Part shown: piece by piece, positions 37,958 to 47,980 of the stretch
Layout of the letters: each line of letters starts with the position of its first letter
Numbering within the stretch: position 1 is the stretch's first letter
NCBI RefSeq assembly: GCF_000014965.1
Contig: NC_008554.1
Span: forward strand, 1,476,001-1,540,000
Direction of reading: 5' to 3'
Source: Syntrophobacter fumaroxidans MPOB
Lineage (GTDB): Bacteria; Desulfobacterota; Syntrophobacteria; Syntrophobacterales; Syntrophobacteraceae
DNA: 64,000 nt
Made by a program: the position numbers and the translations under genes
The notes under the pieces: model-generated
What the model was told of the DNA's origin: nothing
Seen by the model: only the letters and a program-made list of their open reading frames with translations
Databases searched by the model: none

Positions 37958-40900
37958 TCACGCGGCGCAGATCTTGTACACCGGCTCCGCGGAATTCGGT
38001 CCGAAATGAAGGCTCATGTCCTGGAAAAAGTTTTTGGTAGGGCTCACCGTCAGCTTGTCGCTGACGGCGATCACCGCCTCTCCCGTGTCTGCAACCTGCA
38101 GATGCAGGAGGATCCTGCATCCGCCCGGATGGCTGATCAACAGGTGACGGAGCCGCGTCAGCCCGTCCCGGTCCAGGGCATCCGCCATCAGGCGGATGCG
38201 GACCTCTTCAACGGTCTGAACCTGGGCGTCCTCCAGAGAAAGAACATGATTCGCAATGATCTTGCTCCCTTTTTCATCGTGCTGAACCTTGCCGACGACC
38301 ACCAGCGGTTCATCGGTCTGCAACAGGTCCCGCGACTGCATGAACGTCTCCGAGAAGGCCACCACTTCGAGCACGCCCTCCTTGTCCTCGATGGCAAGAA
38401 AGGCCATGCGATCCCCCTTCTTGGTGGTGAGTTCCTTCACGATGCTGATCATTCCGCACAGAATGACTTCGGCCCCCTCCTTCCTTTCCTTCACGGCCTG
38501 GGTGTCCGCGGTGCACAGCTGCGAGATCTGCGCCGCGTAGGAATCCAGGGGATGGCCTGAAATATAGAACCCGAGGGCCTCTTTCTCGAACTGAAGCGTC
38601 TGCCGCCCGTCCCATTCGGGCACCTCCGGCAGAGCGGACGCTCCCGCCTTTGTCCGGGGCTTGAGCAGGTCGAACATGTTGATCTGGCCCGACTGTCGAT
38701 CCCTCTGGACCGCCTGGGCCTTGTCCAGAGCGTCGTCGAGCGCCGCCATGACTCCGGCCCTGCAGGAATGAATCGAATCGAAGGCGCCGCATTTCACCAA
38801 CTGTTCGAGCACCCTGCGGTTCACTCGCTGCGTGTCCACGCGCAGGCAGAAGTCGTGGATCGACTTGAACGGGCCGCGTTCGACCCGCGTGTTCAATATC
38901 ACCTCGATGGCCGCCTCTCCGACGTTCTTGACCGCCCCCAACCCGAAGCGAATCTTTCCGCCGACCACCGTGAAGTCCCTGCTGCTCGCATTCACGTCCG
39001 GCGGCAGAATGTCGATGCCCTTCTCCCGGCATTCACTGATGAGCCTCACGACCTGGTCCGAGCTGCTCAGAAAGCTGTTGAGCAGGGCGGCCATGAACTC
39101 GACGAGGTAATGCGTCTTCAGATAGGCGGTCTGGTAGGCCACCAGCGCGTATGCCGCGCTGTGGGACTTGTTGAACCCGTAGCCGGCGAATTTCTCCATG
39201 AGGTCGAAAATATGGTTGGCCTTGGCGAGGGGGATTCCGTTCTTCCTGGACCCCTCCACGAACCGGGCGCGCTGGTCGCGCATGGCCTCGGCATTCTTCT
39301 TGCCCATGGCGCGGCGCAGCACGTCCGCCTCGCCCAGAGTGTAGCTCGCCATCACGCTGGCGATCTTCATGACCTGTTCCTGGTAGAGAATAACCCCGTA
39401 GGTCGGCTCAAGGATGGGCCGCAGAATCTCCGGATCGTACGTGATCTCGATCTGGCCGTGCTTTCCCTGGATGTAAAGCTCCACCATCCCGCTTTCGAGC
39501 GGGCCCGGGCGGTAGAGGGCGACCAGAGCGACGATATCCGCGAAGTTCTCGGGTTTCAGGCGAGCCAGGATGTTCCTCATTCCCGAGCTTTCCAGCTGGA
39601 AAACGCCCGTGGTGTCGGCCCGGCTGAGCAAGGCGTACGTATCCCGGTCATCGAGCGGCAGCGCGAGCATGTCCAATTCCAGGCCGTGGGTTTCCCGGAT
39701 GAGACGAACCGCGTCATCGATGACGGTGAGGTTCCTCAGCCCGAGGAAGTCGAACTTGATCAGGCCGGCCCTTTCCACGTACTTCATGGGGTACTGGGTC
39801 ACGACCTCGCCGTCCTGACCGAGGTAGAGAGGCATGTACTCCACGATGGGCCTGTCCGCCATGACCACCCCGGCGGCGTGAGTGGAGGCGTGCCGGGTGA
39901 GTCCTTCAAGGGCGAAGGCGATTTCAAAAAGCTCCCTGATCTGCGGATCTTCCCGCTGTTGTTCGGCCAGGCGGGGCTCCGCCTGGAAGGCCTTTTCCAA
40001 TGTCATTCCCAGCGACGACGGGATCAGCTTGGCGATGCGATCCACCTCGTTGTAAGGCATTGCCAGGGCGCGGCCCACGTCCCGGATCACGGCCCGGGCC
40101 TGCATGGTTCCGAAGGTGGTGATCTGGGCGACACGGTTCTTGCCGTACTTTTCCGAAACGTAATTGAACACTTCCTCCCGTCCGCGGATGCAGAAATCCA
40201 CGTCGATATCCGGCATGCTGATGCGTTCCGGGTTGAGGAAGCGCTCGAAGATCAGCCCGTGTTCGATGGGGTCCAGGTCGGTGATGTTCATGGCGTAGGC
40301 GACCAGGCTTCCCGCCGCCGATCCGCGCCCCGGCCCGACGGGTATGCCGTGGCTCTTGGCGTAGTTGATGAAATCGCCGACAATCAAAAAGTAGGCGGCA
40401 AAGCCCATCTCCCGAATGACGGCCAACTCGCTGCGGAGCCGCTCTTCGTACTCCCCGCGGTCCTGCTCGGAGAACCCGGAGCGTCTCTTTTCGAGTTCCC
40501 GCAGTCGCCGCCGGAACCCCTCTAGCGCCGTTTTTTCAAACTTGTCTTCGACGCTCTCCCCTTCATCGAGCGGAAACACCGGAAAATGATAGTCCCCGAG
40601 CTTCAGCTCCAATCGACAGCGTTCGGCGATGGCCACCGAATTCTCCAGCGCTTCGGGAACATGGGCGAATTCCCGCGCCATCTCCTCCGGGGACTTGAAG
40701 TAGAGCTGATCCGTCTGGAACTTCATGCGTTTTTCATCGAGCACGGTCTTCCCGGTCTGGATGCAGAGCAGGATTTCGTGGGCGCGGGCATCGCTCTTGC
40801 GCAGATAGTGGCAGTCGTTGGTTGCGACCAGGGGCAGGCCGAGCTCTTTGCCCATGACGATCAGCCGTTCGTTGACCTTCGCCTGTTCGGGCATCCCGTT

Positions 40901-41452
40901 CGCCTGCAATTCCAGGTAGAAGTGATCCGGACCGAGGATGCCGGCATACTCGCGGGCGGCATCCCGCGCGGCGCTCTCCTGATTCCGCGACAGGAGCGTC
41001 GCCACCTCTCCCTTGAGGCAGCTGGAAAGCCCGATCAATCCCTCGTGGTGTTGAAGGAGAATCTCCTTGTCTATTCTGGGCTTGTAGTAGAAGCCCTCAA
41101 GGTAGCCGGCGCTCACCAGTTTCATCAGGTTCTGATAACCGGTCGCGTCCTTTGCGAGCAGCACCAGGTGGTAGTTTCTGTCCTCTTCGCCCGTCCCCGA
41201 ACCTTCGGCTCTGCCGTGGCGATCGTGCCGGCTCCTCGGAGCGAGGTAGACCTCGCAACCGATGATCGGCCTGATCCCGGCCGCCTTGGCCTTTTCGTAG
41301 AACTCGAGTGCCCCGAACATGTTGCCGTGGTCCGTCATGGTCACCGCCGGCATCTCCATGCTCCGTGCCGTTTCAATCAAATCCGTAAGGCGTATGGCCC
41401 CATCGAGAAGACTGTATTGAGTGTGAACGTGAAGATGAACGAAGGCATTCAT
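37958..41452 (-). CDS. dnaE: DNA polymerase III alpha subunit DnaE
   Basis: DnaE is the replicative DNA polymerase. The 1164-residue protein starts with the PHP domain (HLHVHTQYSLLDGAI). The polymerase core has GPGRGSAAGSLVAY and PDIDVDFC (catalytic aspartates), then the helix-hairpin-helix region (RVNRRVLEQLVKCGAFDS). An OB domain lies near 1000-1080, and a C-terminal domain binds the clamp loader. Length is standard for DnaE1. The open frame continues 122 codons upstream, but the ATG at 41452 has GGAGGAAGGAA before it and begins the PHP domain, so it is the start. Confidence 0.97.
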   Translation of the reverse strand: MNAFVHLHVHTQYSLLDGAIRLTDLIETARSMEMPAVTMTDHGNMFGALEFYEKAKAAGIRPIIGCEVYLAPRSRHDRHGRAEGSGTGEEDRNYHLVLLAKDATGYQNLMKLVSAGYLEGFYYKPRIDKEILLQHHEGLIGLSSCLKGEVATLLSRNQESAARDAAREYAGILGPDHFYLELQANGMPEQAKVNERLIVMGKELGLPLVATNDCHYLRKSDARAHEILLCIQTGKTVLDEKRMKFQTDQLYFKSPEEMAREFAHVPEALENSVAIAERCRLELKLGDYHFPVFPLDEGESVEDKFEKTALEGFRRRLRELEKRRSGFSEQDRGEYEERLRSELAVIREMGFAAYFLIVGDFINYAKSHGIPVGPGRGSAAGSLVAYAMNITDLDPIEHGLIFERFLNPERISMPDIDVDFCIRGREEVFNYVSEKYGKNRVAQITTFGTMQARAVIRDVGRALAMPYNEVDRIAKLIPSSLGMTLEKAFQAEPRLAEQQREDPQIRELFEIAFALEGLTRHASTHAAGVVMADRPIVEYMPLYLGQDGEVVTQYPMKYVERAGLIKFDFLGLRNLTVIDDAVRLIRETHGLELDMLALPLDDRDTYALLSRADTTGVFQLESSGMRNILARLKPENFADIVALVALYRPGPLESGMVELYIQGKHGQIEITYDPEILRPILEPTYGVILYQEQVMKIASVMASYTLGEADVLRRAMGKKNAEAMRDQRARFVEGSRKNGIPLAKANHIFDLMEKFAGYGFNKSHSAAYALVAYQTAYLKTHYLVEFMAALLNSFLSSSDQVVRLISECREKGIDILPPDVNASSRDFTVVGGKIRFGLGAVKNVGEAAIEVILNTRVERGPFKSIHDFCLRVDTQRVNRRVLEQLVKCGAFDSIHSCRAGVMAALDDALDKAQAVQRDRQSGQINMFDLLKPRTKAGASALPEVPEWDGRQTLQFEKEALGFYISGHPLDSYAAQISQLCTADTQAVKERKEGAEVILCGMISIVKELTTKKGDRMAFLAIEDKEGVLEVVAFSETFMQSRDLLQTDEPLVVVGKVQHDEKGSKIIANHVLSLEDAQVQTVEEVRIRLMADALDRDGLTRLRHLLISHPGGCRILLHLQVADTGEAVIAVSDKLTVSPTKNFFQDMSLHFGPNSAEPVYKICAA

Positions 41453-41882
41453 GCAGGCTGTTCCTTCCTCCCGGCAATAAAATAAAGGGACGGCGCGGCG
41501 CGTTCTTCCCGCCCCCCGGCGCGGCAGGCCGCCCTCGAATGCGAAAACGCGCCGTCTCTCGCACGGGCAGTCCCGGGCCAAAGGTTCCTTTTGCATCGGC
41601 GGGACGAGTCCGGAGGTGTCCCGAATCACCCGTTTATCGTACATCAAATCGAGGCGGTTTCCATCCGCAAATTGAACTGCCGCCCTACCCCCGCAAGGGG
41701 CATTCGGACGCGGAAAGGCGGCCGCCCCTACCCCCGGGCCGAAGCTCCAGGAATCCGTGAGGAGCTTTCCCTTCCGGTCAATATACTGTGGTTCCCCATG
41801 AGAAAATACAGGGTTCACCCCATTTCATATTCGCATCTTTTCCATAGACTCTACTCAACTGCCTGCCTACATTAACTCCACT

Positions 41883-41913
41883 GAAAGCCGGGTGAAGGAG
41901 GGCCCCGGCTTTC
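41883..41913. repeat. perfect inverted repeat upstream of tRNA-Gly
   Basis: GAAAGCCGGG (41883-41892) and CCCGGCTTTC (41904-41913) form a perfect 10-base stem with an 11-base loop. There is no T-run on either side, so it is not a standard terminator. It lies about 70 bases before the tRNA-Gly promoter. Confidence 0.5.
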
Positions 41914-41980
41914 GGTTTGTCCGGGGGTATCCTTATCGACGCGACGCGCTTGCTGAGCGCCCGTCCGATGCAGAATCGGC

Positions 41981-42010
41981 TTGACTTCATGCTTTTACAT
42001 CGGCTACTAT
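41981..42010 (+). promoter_or_regulatory. promoter of tRNA-Gly and the rimP-nusA operon
   Basis: TTGACT (41981-41986), 18 bases and TACTAT (42005-42010). Transcription would start about 13 bases before the tRNA. It is the only clear promoter before rimP. Confidence 0.65.
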
Positions 42011-42029
42011 TCCTCTGTTCTGGGCTCAG

Positions 42030-42105
42030 GCGGGTGTAGCTCAGTTGGTAGAGCACAAGCTTCCCAAGCTTGGGGTCGCGGGTTCGAATCCCGTCGCCCG
42101 CTCCA
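42030..42105 (+). tRNA. tRNA-Gly (anticodon CCC)
   Basis: The 76-base cloverleaf has acceptor GCGGGTG/CGCCCGC, D-arm AGCTCAGTTGGTAGAGC, anticodon stem CAAGC/GCTTG with loop TTCCCAA (anticodon CCC, codon GGG), T-arm GCGGGTTCGAATCCCGT, discriminator T and an encoded CCA. It heads the transcription unit of rimP-nusA-infB, the position held by metY in E. coli. Confidence 0.96.
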
Positions 42106-42277
42106 GGGTAAAGGCATCCCTTCTTGACAAAGAAGGCTTCCCTTTTTGAGGTGGCTGCAGTCCAATCCCGGTAGCAGGCTTACTTCGATCAGTGGATGAC
42201 AAGACTTCCGGGTTCTCCGGCGATAAGCTGGAGAAACCTGTTCTGGCTAACATTAGATTATTGTCGCGTCTGCTAAG

Positions 42278-42312
42278 AGAAGTGGGTTTACCGGCCCGCT
42301 TTTTTTGTTTTT
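42278..42312 (+). terminator. terminator between tRNA-Gly and rimP
   Basis: AAGTGGG and CCCGCTT (one G-T pair) form a stem around TTTACCGG, followed by a T-run interrupted by one G (TTTTTTTGTTTTT). It ends just before the rimP start. Partial read-through or antitermination would be needed to feed the operon. Confidence 0.75.
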
Positions 42313-42328
42313 GGAAGGCGATGCAGGC

Positions 42329-42835
42329 ATGAAAAAGAGTGATCCCGCGCCCGGTGGTGAGGAAAAGGTCGACCGTATCGTCAGGCAGGTATGGGACCTG
42401 ACGGAACCCGTGATTCGGGCGGAAGGGATGGAGATCATCGAAATTGAATACCGACGGGAATCTCCCGGCTGGGTGTTGCGCGTGTTCGTGGACCAGGAAG
42501 GCGGAGTGTCCGTGGATGATTGCGCCAGAATCAGCCGCGTCGTGGGGGACCTCCTTGATGTGGCTGATATCATTCACTATCCTTACCATTTGGAAGTCTC
42601 CTCGCCGGGGCTGAACAGGCCATTGCGCAAGAGGGAACAATTTGCCAAGGTCGTCGGTAAGGTGATTGAAGTCAAAACTTTGGTTCCATTTGGGACGCGC
42701 CGCAATTTCAAGGGGATTCTCAAGGAAGTCGGCGTCGAACGGATCAGGATGGATTGCGACAACCAGTTGTTCGAAATCCCTTTCTCGAACATGGACCGCG
42801 CGCGCTTGCGCTATTTCGATTCTCAAGAGGATTAG
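42329..42835 (+). CDS. rimP: ribosome maturation factor RimP
   Basis: RimP assists assembly of the 30S ribosomal subunit. The 168-residue protein has GMEIIEIEYRRESPGWVLRVFVD, the central DLLDVADII with YHLEVSSPGLNRPL, and a C-terminal SH3-like domain (NFKGILKEV). I chose the ATG at 42329 with GGAAGG upstream; an in-frame TTG at 42305 falls within the terminator T-run. It is the first protein gene of the operon; nusA follows 71 bases later. Confidence 0.95.
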   Translation: MKKSDPAPGGEEKVDRIVRQVWDLTEPVIRAEGMEIIEIEYRRESPGWVLRVFVDQEGGVSVDDCARISRVVGDLLDVADIIHYPYHLEVSSPGLNRPLRKREQFAKVVGKVIEVKTLVPFGTRRNFKGILKEVGVERIRMDCDNQLFEIPFSNMDRARLRYFDSQED

Positions 42836-42906
42836 GGATTTGCGGAATAAGCTGCCACAGAGATACGGCGTTTATGTCATGAGACCACGCGAGGAGACGA
42901 GAAACC

Positions 42907-44256
42907 ATGGCCAGTGAACTTAAGCGGTTGATCGACCAGGTGAGCCGCGAGAAGGGAATCGACCGCCAGACGTTGATCCATACGCTCGAGGAGGCCATCA
43001 AATCGGCTATCAAGAAGAAGTATGGGACGAGACAGGACCTGGACGTCACCTACAACGAAGAATACGGTGAGCTCGAGGCCTTTCAGTTCAAGGAAGTGGT
43101 CGAGACCGTGACCGATCCGGACAAACAAGTTTCCCTGGCGGAAGCGATCAAGCTTGATCCCGAAAGCGAAATTGGGGACGAGCTTGGTATCCGGATGGAT
43201 ACCGAGACACTGGGCCGTATTGCCGCGCAATCCGCCAAGCAGGTCATCATTCAGAAGATGAAAGACGCCGAGCGCGAAGTCGTCTACGAGGAATTCAAGA
43301 GTCGCAAGGGAGAGATCGCACACGGAGTCGTCCAGCGCGTGGACAAGAGCGGCATCGTGGTGAACATGGGACAGGCGGAAGCCATTCTCCCGCCCAAGGA
43401 GCAGATTCCAAGGGAAGTCTTTCGCCAGGGAGACCGGGTCAGGGCTTACGTGCTGGACGTGAAGAAGATCAGCAAGGGACCTCAGATCGTCCTGAGCCGG
43501 ACTCATCCTCACTTTCTGATTCAATTGTTTCACGGCGAGGTGCCTGAGATTGTGGAAGGCATCGTGAGCATCATCAGCGCGGCCCGGGAACCGGGCTCGC
43601 GCGCCAAGATCGCCGTGATTTCCAAAGCCACGGACGTGGATCCCGTGGGCGCTTGCGTGGGCATGAAGGGAACGCGCGTGCAGAACGTCGTTCAGGAACT
43701 GCGGGGGGAAAAGATCGATATCGTGCCCTGGAACATGGACCCGGCGAAGTTCGTGGTGAACGCGCTGGCCCCGGCGATCATTTCGAAGGTCATCATCGAT
43801 CAGGCCAACCGCAGCATGGAAGTCATCGTACCCGACGATCAACTGTCGTTGGCCATCGGCAAGAAAGGGCAAAACGTCCGCCTGGCATCGCGCCTCACCA
43901 ACTGGCGGATAGACGTTAAGAACGAAAGCCGGCACGAACGTCAGAAGCAGACCGGATACCAATCCATGCTGCGCATCAATGGTCTGACGGCACAACTTGC
44001 CGACCGGCTCTACGAAGCGGGGATCACTTCACTCCAGGAATTCATCGATGCAAGCGGCTCGGAGCTGGAGGAACTCACCCAATTGGCAGGACCCGTCATC
44101 GAGGAGATGAAGGCCGAGGCGGGACGATTGGTACTGGAAAATGAAACGACGGCGGAAGCCGCTTCCGAGGGAAACGAAACGCAACAGGACGGGGAGGCTT
44201 CCGAGTCCCCGGAGTCCTTGGTCGAGGTTTCCGAGGAACAGGTTCAGGGGGAGTAA
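42907..44256 (+). CDS. nusA: transcription termination/antitermination factor NusA
   Basis: NusA binds RNA polymerase and nascent RNA and controls pausing, termination and antitermination. The 449-residue protein has an N-terminal polymerase-binding domain (to about 135), an S1 domain (about 136-205), two KH domains (DPVGACVGMKGTRVQNV and LAIGKKGQNVRLASRLTNW), one helical repeat-like segment (about 355-410) and an acidic C-terminal tail. GAGGAGA precedes the ATG. It could bind the leader of its own operon, as in E. coli. Confidence 0.97.
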   Translation: MASELKRLIDQVSREKGIDRQTLIHTLEEAIKSAIKKKYGTRQDLDVTYNEEYGELEAFQFKEVVETVTDPDKQVSLAEAIKLDPESEIGDELGIRMDTETLGRIAAQSAKQVIIQKMKDAEREVVYEEFKSRKGEIAHGVVQRVDKSGIVVNMGQAEAILPPKEQIPREVFRQGDRVRAYVLDVKKISKGPQIVLSRTHPHFLIQLFHGEVPEIVEGIVSIISAAREPGSRAKIAVISKATDVDPVGACVGMKGTRVQNVVQELRGEKIDIVPWNMDPAKFVVNALAPAIISKVIIDQANRSMEVIVPDDQLSLAIGKKGQNVRLASRLTNWRIDVKNESRHERQKQTGYQSMLRINGLTAQLADRLYEAGITSLQEFIDASGSELEELTQLAGPVIEEMKAEAGRLVLENETTAEAASEGNETQQDGEASESPESLVEVSEEQVQGE

Positions 44257-44262
44257 CCGCTT

Positions 44263-44523
44263 TTGAAACGGGGTCATGTGCCCATTCGAACTTGTCTGGT
44301 TTGCGCGGTCAAGAAACCGAAACGCTACCTTGTTCGTGTGGCCCTCAGCTTCGAAGAGAAGTCTGTGGTGGTGGATCGCGATCAATGTGTGGGAGGACGT
44401 GGCGGTTACGTCTGCCCGGAATGCCTGCCCCGATTGAGCTTCACGAAGCGGGTCCAGAAGGCTTTCCGCAACAAAGCGAAAGGATTGGCCCCAGACGTTG
44501 GTCGGGGAACCGGCCGTGTTTGA
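44263..44523 (+). CDS. ylxR: YlxR family RNA-binding protein (DUF448)
   Basis: An 86-residue protein with PIRTCLVCAVKKPKRYLVRV and GGRGGYVCPECL, the conserved patches of YlxR, a small fold near nusA and infB in most bacteria with an RNA- or transcription-related role. It begins with a TTG at 44263, 6 bases after the nusA stop, with GGGGGAG upstream; a GTG at 44278 is a possible alternative. Confidence 0.88.
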   Translation: MKRGHVPIRTCLVCAVKKPKRYLVRVALSFEEKSVVVDRDQCVGGRGGYVCPECLPRLSFTKRVQKAFRNKAKGLAPDVGRGTGRV

Positions 44524-44691
44524 ACCGGTCCGGATTCCTGAATCGAAAAGGAATGTTCACCTCTTTTCCCCAGGGACCGCAGCCGGGCTTTCCGGCTCCG
44601 GGTTCTCCGGACGGCTCGATCGACCGACGGGGAGGAGGTTCGAAATAGATCACCACGTACTGTGCGATAGTACTACAAGGGGGAAGTATTG

Positions 44692-47580
44692 ATGACGCGA
44701 ATGAGGGTGCATGAGCTTGCGAAAGAACTCAACATGGACAATAAAGACCTGATCGATCGCATCCTTAAGCTGGGGATACAGGTCAAGAACCACATGAGCA
44801 CTCTGACCGACTCCGCCGTCTTGAAGATCCGTCAGCAGTTTTCCGAGGCGAAGACCGAGACCGTTGAAGAAAAGCGTATCGGCAGAGCCGTGATCCGAAG
44901 AAGAAAGAAGCTGACCGAAGGAGAATCCGCCGCTGCGCCCGCCGAAGGTGAGGAACGCGTCGCGTCCGAGGCGTTGCCCGTGGAGGCGGAGATGCCCGCT
45001 CAACCGGTGGAGGCGCCGGAGTTGATCGCGGAACCCATCTCGAAGCTTCCCCCCGAGGTGGGCGTCGCCCAGCCGCAACTCCCCGAAGAACCCGAGCCGG
45101 CACCTGAGCCCCTCATTCCGGCAGTAAAACCCGAAGAGGCCGCCGCCTCGGAACTCGCCGTGGAACCCCAGACAGTCGTTCCCCCGGTCGCTGCGCCCGC
45201 GGCGGAAGTCAAACCGGCCCGTCCGCCGATGGAGGCGCCTGCGCCGGCACGCAAACCCCCCGAGGAGAAGGAAACGAAGGTGAAACACGCTGAACCCGAA
45301 TCGCTCGCTGAACCGCTGCCCTCCCCCGCCCCCGTTGAGCTCACCCTCGTGCCTGCCGAGTCTGCCGCCGGCCAGGTTGCCGAAAGAACCGACGAGGAAG
45401 AAGAGGAAGACGACAAGGCCAGACCGAAGAAGGCTAAGAAGAGACGGCGCAAGAAGGTGCGCAAGGATGAGCCTGCGCGGATCATCAAGCTCCCGGAGAT
45501 CATCCCGGAGGAACCCGAAGAGGAAGCGGTCCTGCCCGCTCACCTGGCGACCCGCATCCAGGTCAAGACCGAAGAGGTCGAGGTCAAGGAAGCTCCCCGC
45601 AAGAAGCGGCCCCGTCCCGAGGAATTCGAGAAGGAGGCTGCCGAACGCAAGGCCAAGGGCACCCGGCGCAAGGAGGTTTTCGAGCGCGAAGACCTTTACT
45701 CGAAACAGGAGATCGCCGCCCAGGACGATCGCGGTCGGCTCAAGGGGGACAAGAGACGACCTTTTGCGAAGGAGCCGGCGCGGCCCGAAATCGCCGTCGT
45801 GAAGCCGGGAAAGCGTAAAATCCGGGTCGACGAAGCCATAACCGTGGCGAACCTGGCCAAACAGATGGGGATAAAGGCCACGGAACTGATCAAGAAGCTC
45901 CTGCTGCTGGGCCTGCCCGCCAACATCAACCAGGCTGTCGATTTTGACACGGCCGCCCTGCTGGCCTCGGAGTTTGAATTCGAAGTCGAGAAGACCGGGT
46001 TCGAGGAAGAGGAACTCCTCCAGGTCCGTGAGGACCGGGTCGAAGACCTCATCCGAAGGCCACCCGTCATTACCGTCATGGGCCATGTCGATCACGGCAA
46101 GACCTCTCTGCTCGACGCCATTCGCGATACGAACGTGATCGGCGGGGAAGCCGGCGGCATCACTCAGCACATCGGCGCCTACTATGTGATGCTCCCCAAC
46201 GGGAACGTCGTCTTTCTCGACACTCCGGGCCACGAAGCGTTCACTTCCATGCGGGCCCGCGGGGCCAAGGTCACGGACATCGTGATTCTGGTGGTTGCCG
46301 CAGACGACGGCGTCATGCAGCAGACGATCGAGGCCATCAATCACGCCAAGGCGGCGGAAGTGCCCATCATTGTCGCCATCAACAAGGTGGACAAGCCCAA
46401 CGCCAACATCGACCGGGTCAAGAGGGAGCTCGCCGAGCACGGGCTGATCCCGGAAGAATGGGGTGGAAACGTCACCATGGTGGGAATATCGGCCAAGAAA
46501 CGCACGGGTATCGAGGAACTGCTGGAAATGGTCCTGCTCCAGGCCGAGCTGCTCGAGCTCAAGGCCAACCCTGCAAAGCCGGCGCGCGGCCGGGTGATCG
46601 AAGCGAAGCTGGACAAGGGAAGAGGGCCCGTCGCGACCATCCTGATCCAGGAAGGCACCCTGCGCACCGGCGACGTCTACCTGTGCGGCGTGAATTCCGG
46701 TCGTGTCAGGAACATGTTCAGCGACCGCGGGCAACGGCTGGATGAAGCGGGACCGTCAATGCCCGTGGAAGTGCTCGGGCTGTCGGGCGTGCCCAATGCC
46801 GGAGACGATTTCATCACCCTGCCGGACGAGAGGCAGGCGAAGATGATCGCGGAACACCGCCTCGTCAAGCTCCGCGAAAAGGAGCTGTCGCGGACCAGCA
46901 AAGTCACCCTGGAGAGTCTGTTCGAACAGATCCAGGAAGGCGAAATCAAGGAACTGAACCTGATCCTGAAGGCCGACGTGCATGGCTCTCTCGAGGCCAT
47001 CACGGATTCGCTGCTCAAGCTGTCCACCCCGGAAGTCAAGGTCAGTCTGATCCATTTCGGTACCGGTGCCGTCATTGAAACGGACGTGATGCTCGCATCC
47101 GCCTCCAATGCCATCGTGATCGGTTTCAACGTCAGGTCGGAGACGAAGGTGCAGGAACTGGCGGATCAGGAGAACGTGGATGTGCGCTACTACGATGTCA
47201 TCTATCAACTCCTGAGCGACGTCAAGGACGCCATGGTCGGCATGCTCGAACCCGTCTTCAAGGAAAACGTGATCGGCCGCGCCGAAGTGCGACAGACCTT
47301 CCAGGTTCCCAAGATCGGCATGATCGCGGGCAGCTTCGTCCTGGAAGGGCGCGTGGAAAGAAACGCCAAATGCCGCGTGCTCCGGGATCACGTGGTCACC
47401 TATGACGGAAAAATCAGTTCGCTGAGGCGATTCAAGGATGACGCCAAGGAAGTGAAGGCGGGCTTCGAATGCGGAATTGGCGTCGAAAACTTCAACGACA
47501 TCAAGGTGGGTGATATCCTCGAAGTCTATGAACTTCAGGAGATGAAGCCCGTCCTGGAATCCCCGCCGGGGGACAAATGA
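44692..47580 (+). CDS. infB: translation initiation factor IF-2
   Basis: IF-2 is the GTPase that places initiator fMet-tRNA on the 30S subunit. The 962-residue protein has an N-terminal IF2N motif ([17 protein letters not shown]), then a long Pro/Ala/Glu- and Lys/Arg-rich linker (about 70-370). A second IF2N-type domain (about 380-440) precedes the G domain ([33 protein letters not shown]) and domains II-IV. AAGGGGG is 8 bases before the ATG at 44692; a TTG lies one codon earlier. An internal start for a shorter form, as in E. coli, cannot be excluded. Confidence 0.97.
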   Translation: MTRMRVHELAKELNMDNKDLIDRILKLGIQVKNHMSTLTDSAVLKIRQQFSEAKTETVEEKRIGRAVIRRRKKLTEGESAAAPAEGEERVASEALPVEAEMPAQPVEAPELIAEPISKLPPEVGVAQPQLPEEPEPAPEPLIPAVKPEEAAASELAVEPQTVVPPVAAPAAEVKPARPPMEAPAPARKPPEEKETKVKHAEPESLAEPLPSPAPVELTLVPAESAAGQVAERTDEEEEEDDKARPKKAKKRRRKKVRKDEPARIIKLPEIIPEEPEEEAVLPAHLATRIQVKTEEVEVKEAPRKKRPRPEEFEKEAAERKAKGTRRKEVFEREDLYSKQEIAAQDDRGRLKGDKRRPFAKEPARPEIAVVKPGKRKIRVDEAITVANLAKQMGIKATELIKKLLLLGLPANINQAVDFDTAALLASEFEFEVEKTGFEEEELLQVREDRVEDLIRRPPVITVMGHVDHGKTSLLDAIRDTNVIGGEAGGITQHIGAYYVMLPNGNVVFLDTPGHEAFTSMRARGAKVTDIVILVVAADDGVMQQTIEAINHAKAAEVPIIVAINKVDKPNANIDRVKRELAEHGLIPEEWGGNVTMVGISAKKRTGIEELLEMVLLQAELLELKANPAKPARGRVIEAKLDKGRGPVATILIQEGTLRTGDVYLCGVNSGRVRNMFSDRGQRLDEAGPSMPVEVLGLSGVPNAGDDFITLPDERQAKMIAEHRLVKLREKELSRTSKVTLESLFEQIQEGEIKELNLILKADVHGSLEAITDSLLKLSTPEVKVSLIHFGTGAVIETDVMLASASNAIVIGFNVRSETKVQELADQENVDVRYYDVIYQLLSDVKDAMVGMLEPVFKENVIGRAEVRQTFQVPKIGMIAGSFVLEGRVERNAKCRVLRDHVVTYDGKISSLRRFKDDAKEVKAGFECGIGVENFNDIKVGDILEVYELQEMKPVLESPPGDK

Positions 47581-47599
47581 TCGGGATTGAAGCGCAGCC

Positions 47600-47893
47600 A
47601 TGACGGTGGGAGTTGCTCGAGTGGTCTTCAGGCTCCATGGGAATCAGTCGCTCAAGGACAAGCGCAGCGTGGTCAAGAGCCTGGTTGAGAAGAGCCGGCA
47701 CAGGTTCAACGTGTCCGTTGCGGAAGTCGCCGACCAGGACCTCCACCAGAAGGCGACGATCGGCATCGCGGTCATCGGCAGCGACGGACGGGTGATCAAT
47801 TCGGTTTTGGACCGCATCATGGCTTTCATGGAGTCGCTCGGCCTTGCGGAGCTCGTAGCGCAGGAGATCGAGCTGATTCCTCTCGGGGAATAG
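47600..47893 (+). CDS. DUF503 (YlxP-like) protein
   Basis: This 97-residue protein matches DUF503: LRGN-like LHGNQSLKDKRSVVKSLVEKSRHRFNVSVAEVADQD is the signature and covers the first half. These small proteins sit between infB and rbfA in many bacteria; a role in ribosome assembly or translation is assumed from context only. It lies 19 bases after infB. Confidence 0.88.
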   Translation: MTVGVARVVFRLHGNQSLKDKRSVVKSLVEKSRHRFNVSVAEVADQDLHQKATIGIAVIGSDGRVINSVLDRIMAFMESLGLAELVAQEIELIPLGE

Positions 47894-47980
47894 TGATTTG
47901 GGAAATCGTGCGGGAATACGGATCGAAAGCCGGGAAGCGGTTCAATACCGCCGCAATGCCGGATTTTGAGGTGATCGACC

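Larger units (their letters stand above)
41453..42029. other. divergent intergenic region between dnaE and tRNA-Gly
   Basis: About 580 bases without a recognised gene. It contains GC-rich inverted segments (GGCGGCCGCCCC near 41725), a perfect 10-base hairpin (41883-41913) and the tRNA-Gly promoter (41981-42010). The right 250 bases are less GC-rich. Confidence 0.5.

Noticed and set aside
41453-41818. N-terminal extension of DnaE by 122 residues
   Set aside because: The extension has no similarity, and a strong ribosome binding site lies just before the ATG at 41452.
44650-46734. Long open frame (694 codons) on the minus strand opposite infB
   Set aside because: Leu/Gly/Asp-rich mirror of the infB repeat-like linker; no motifs.
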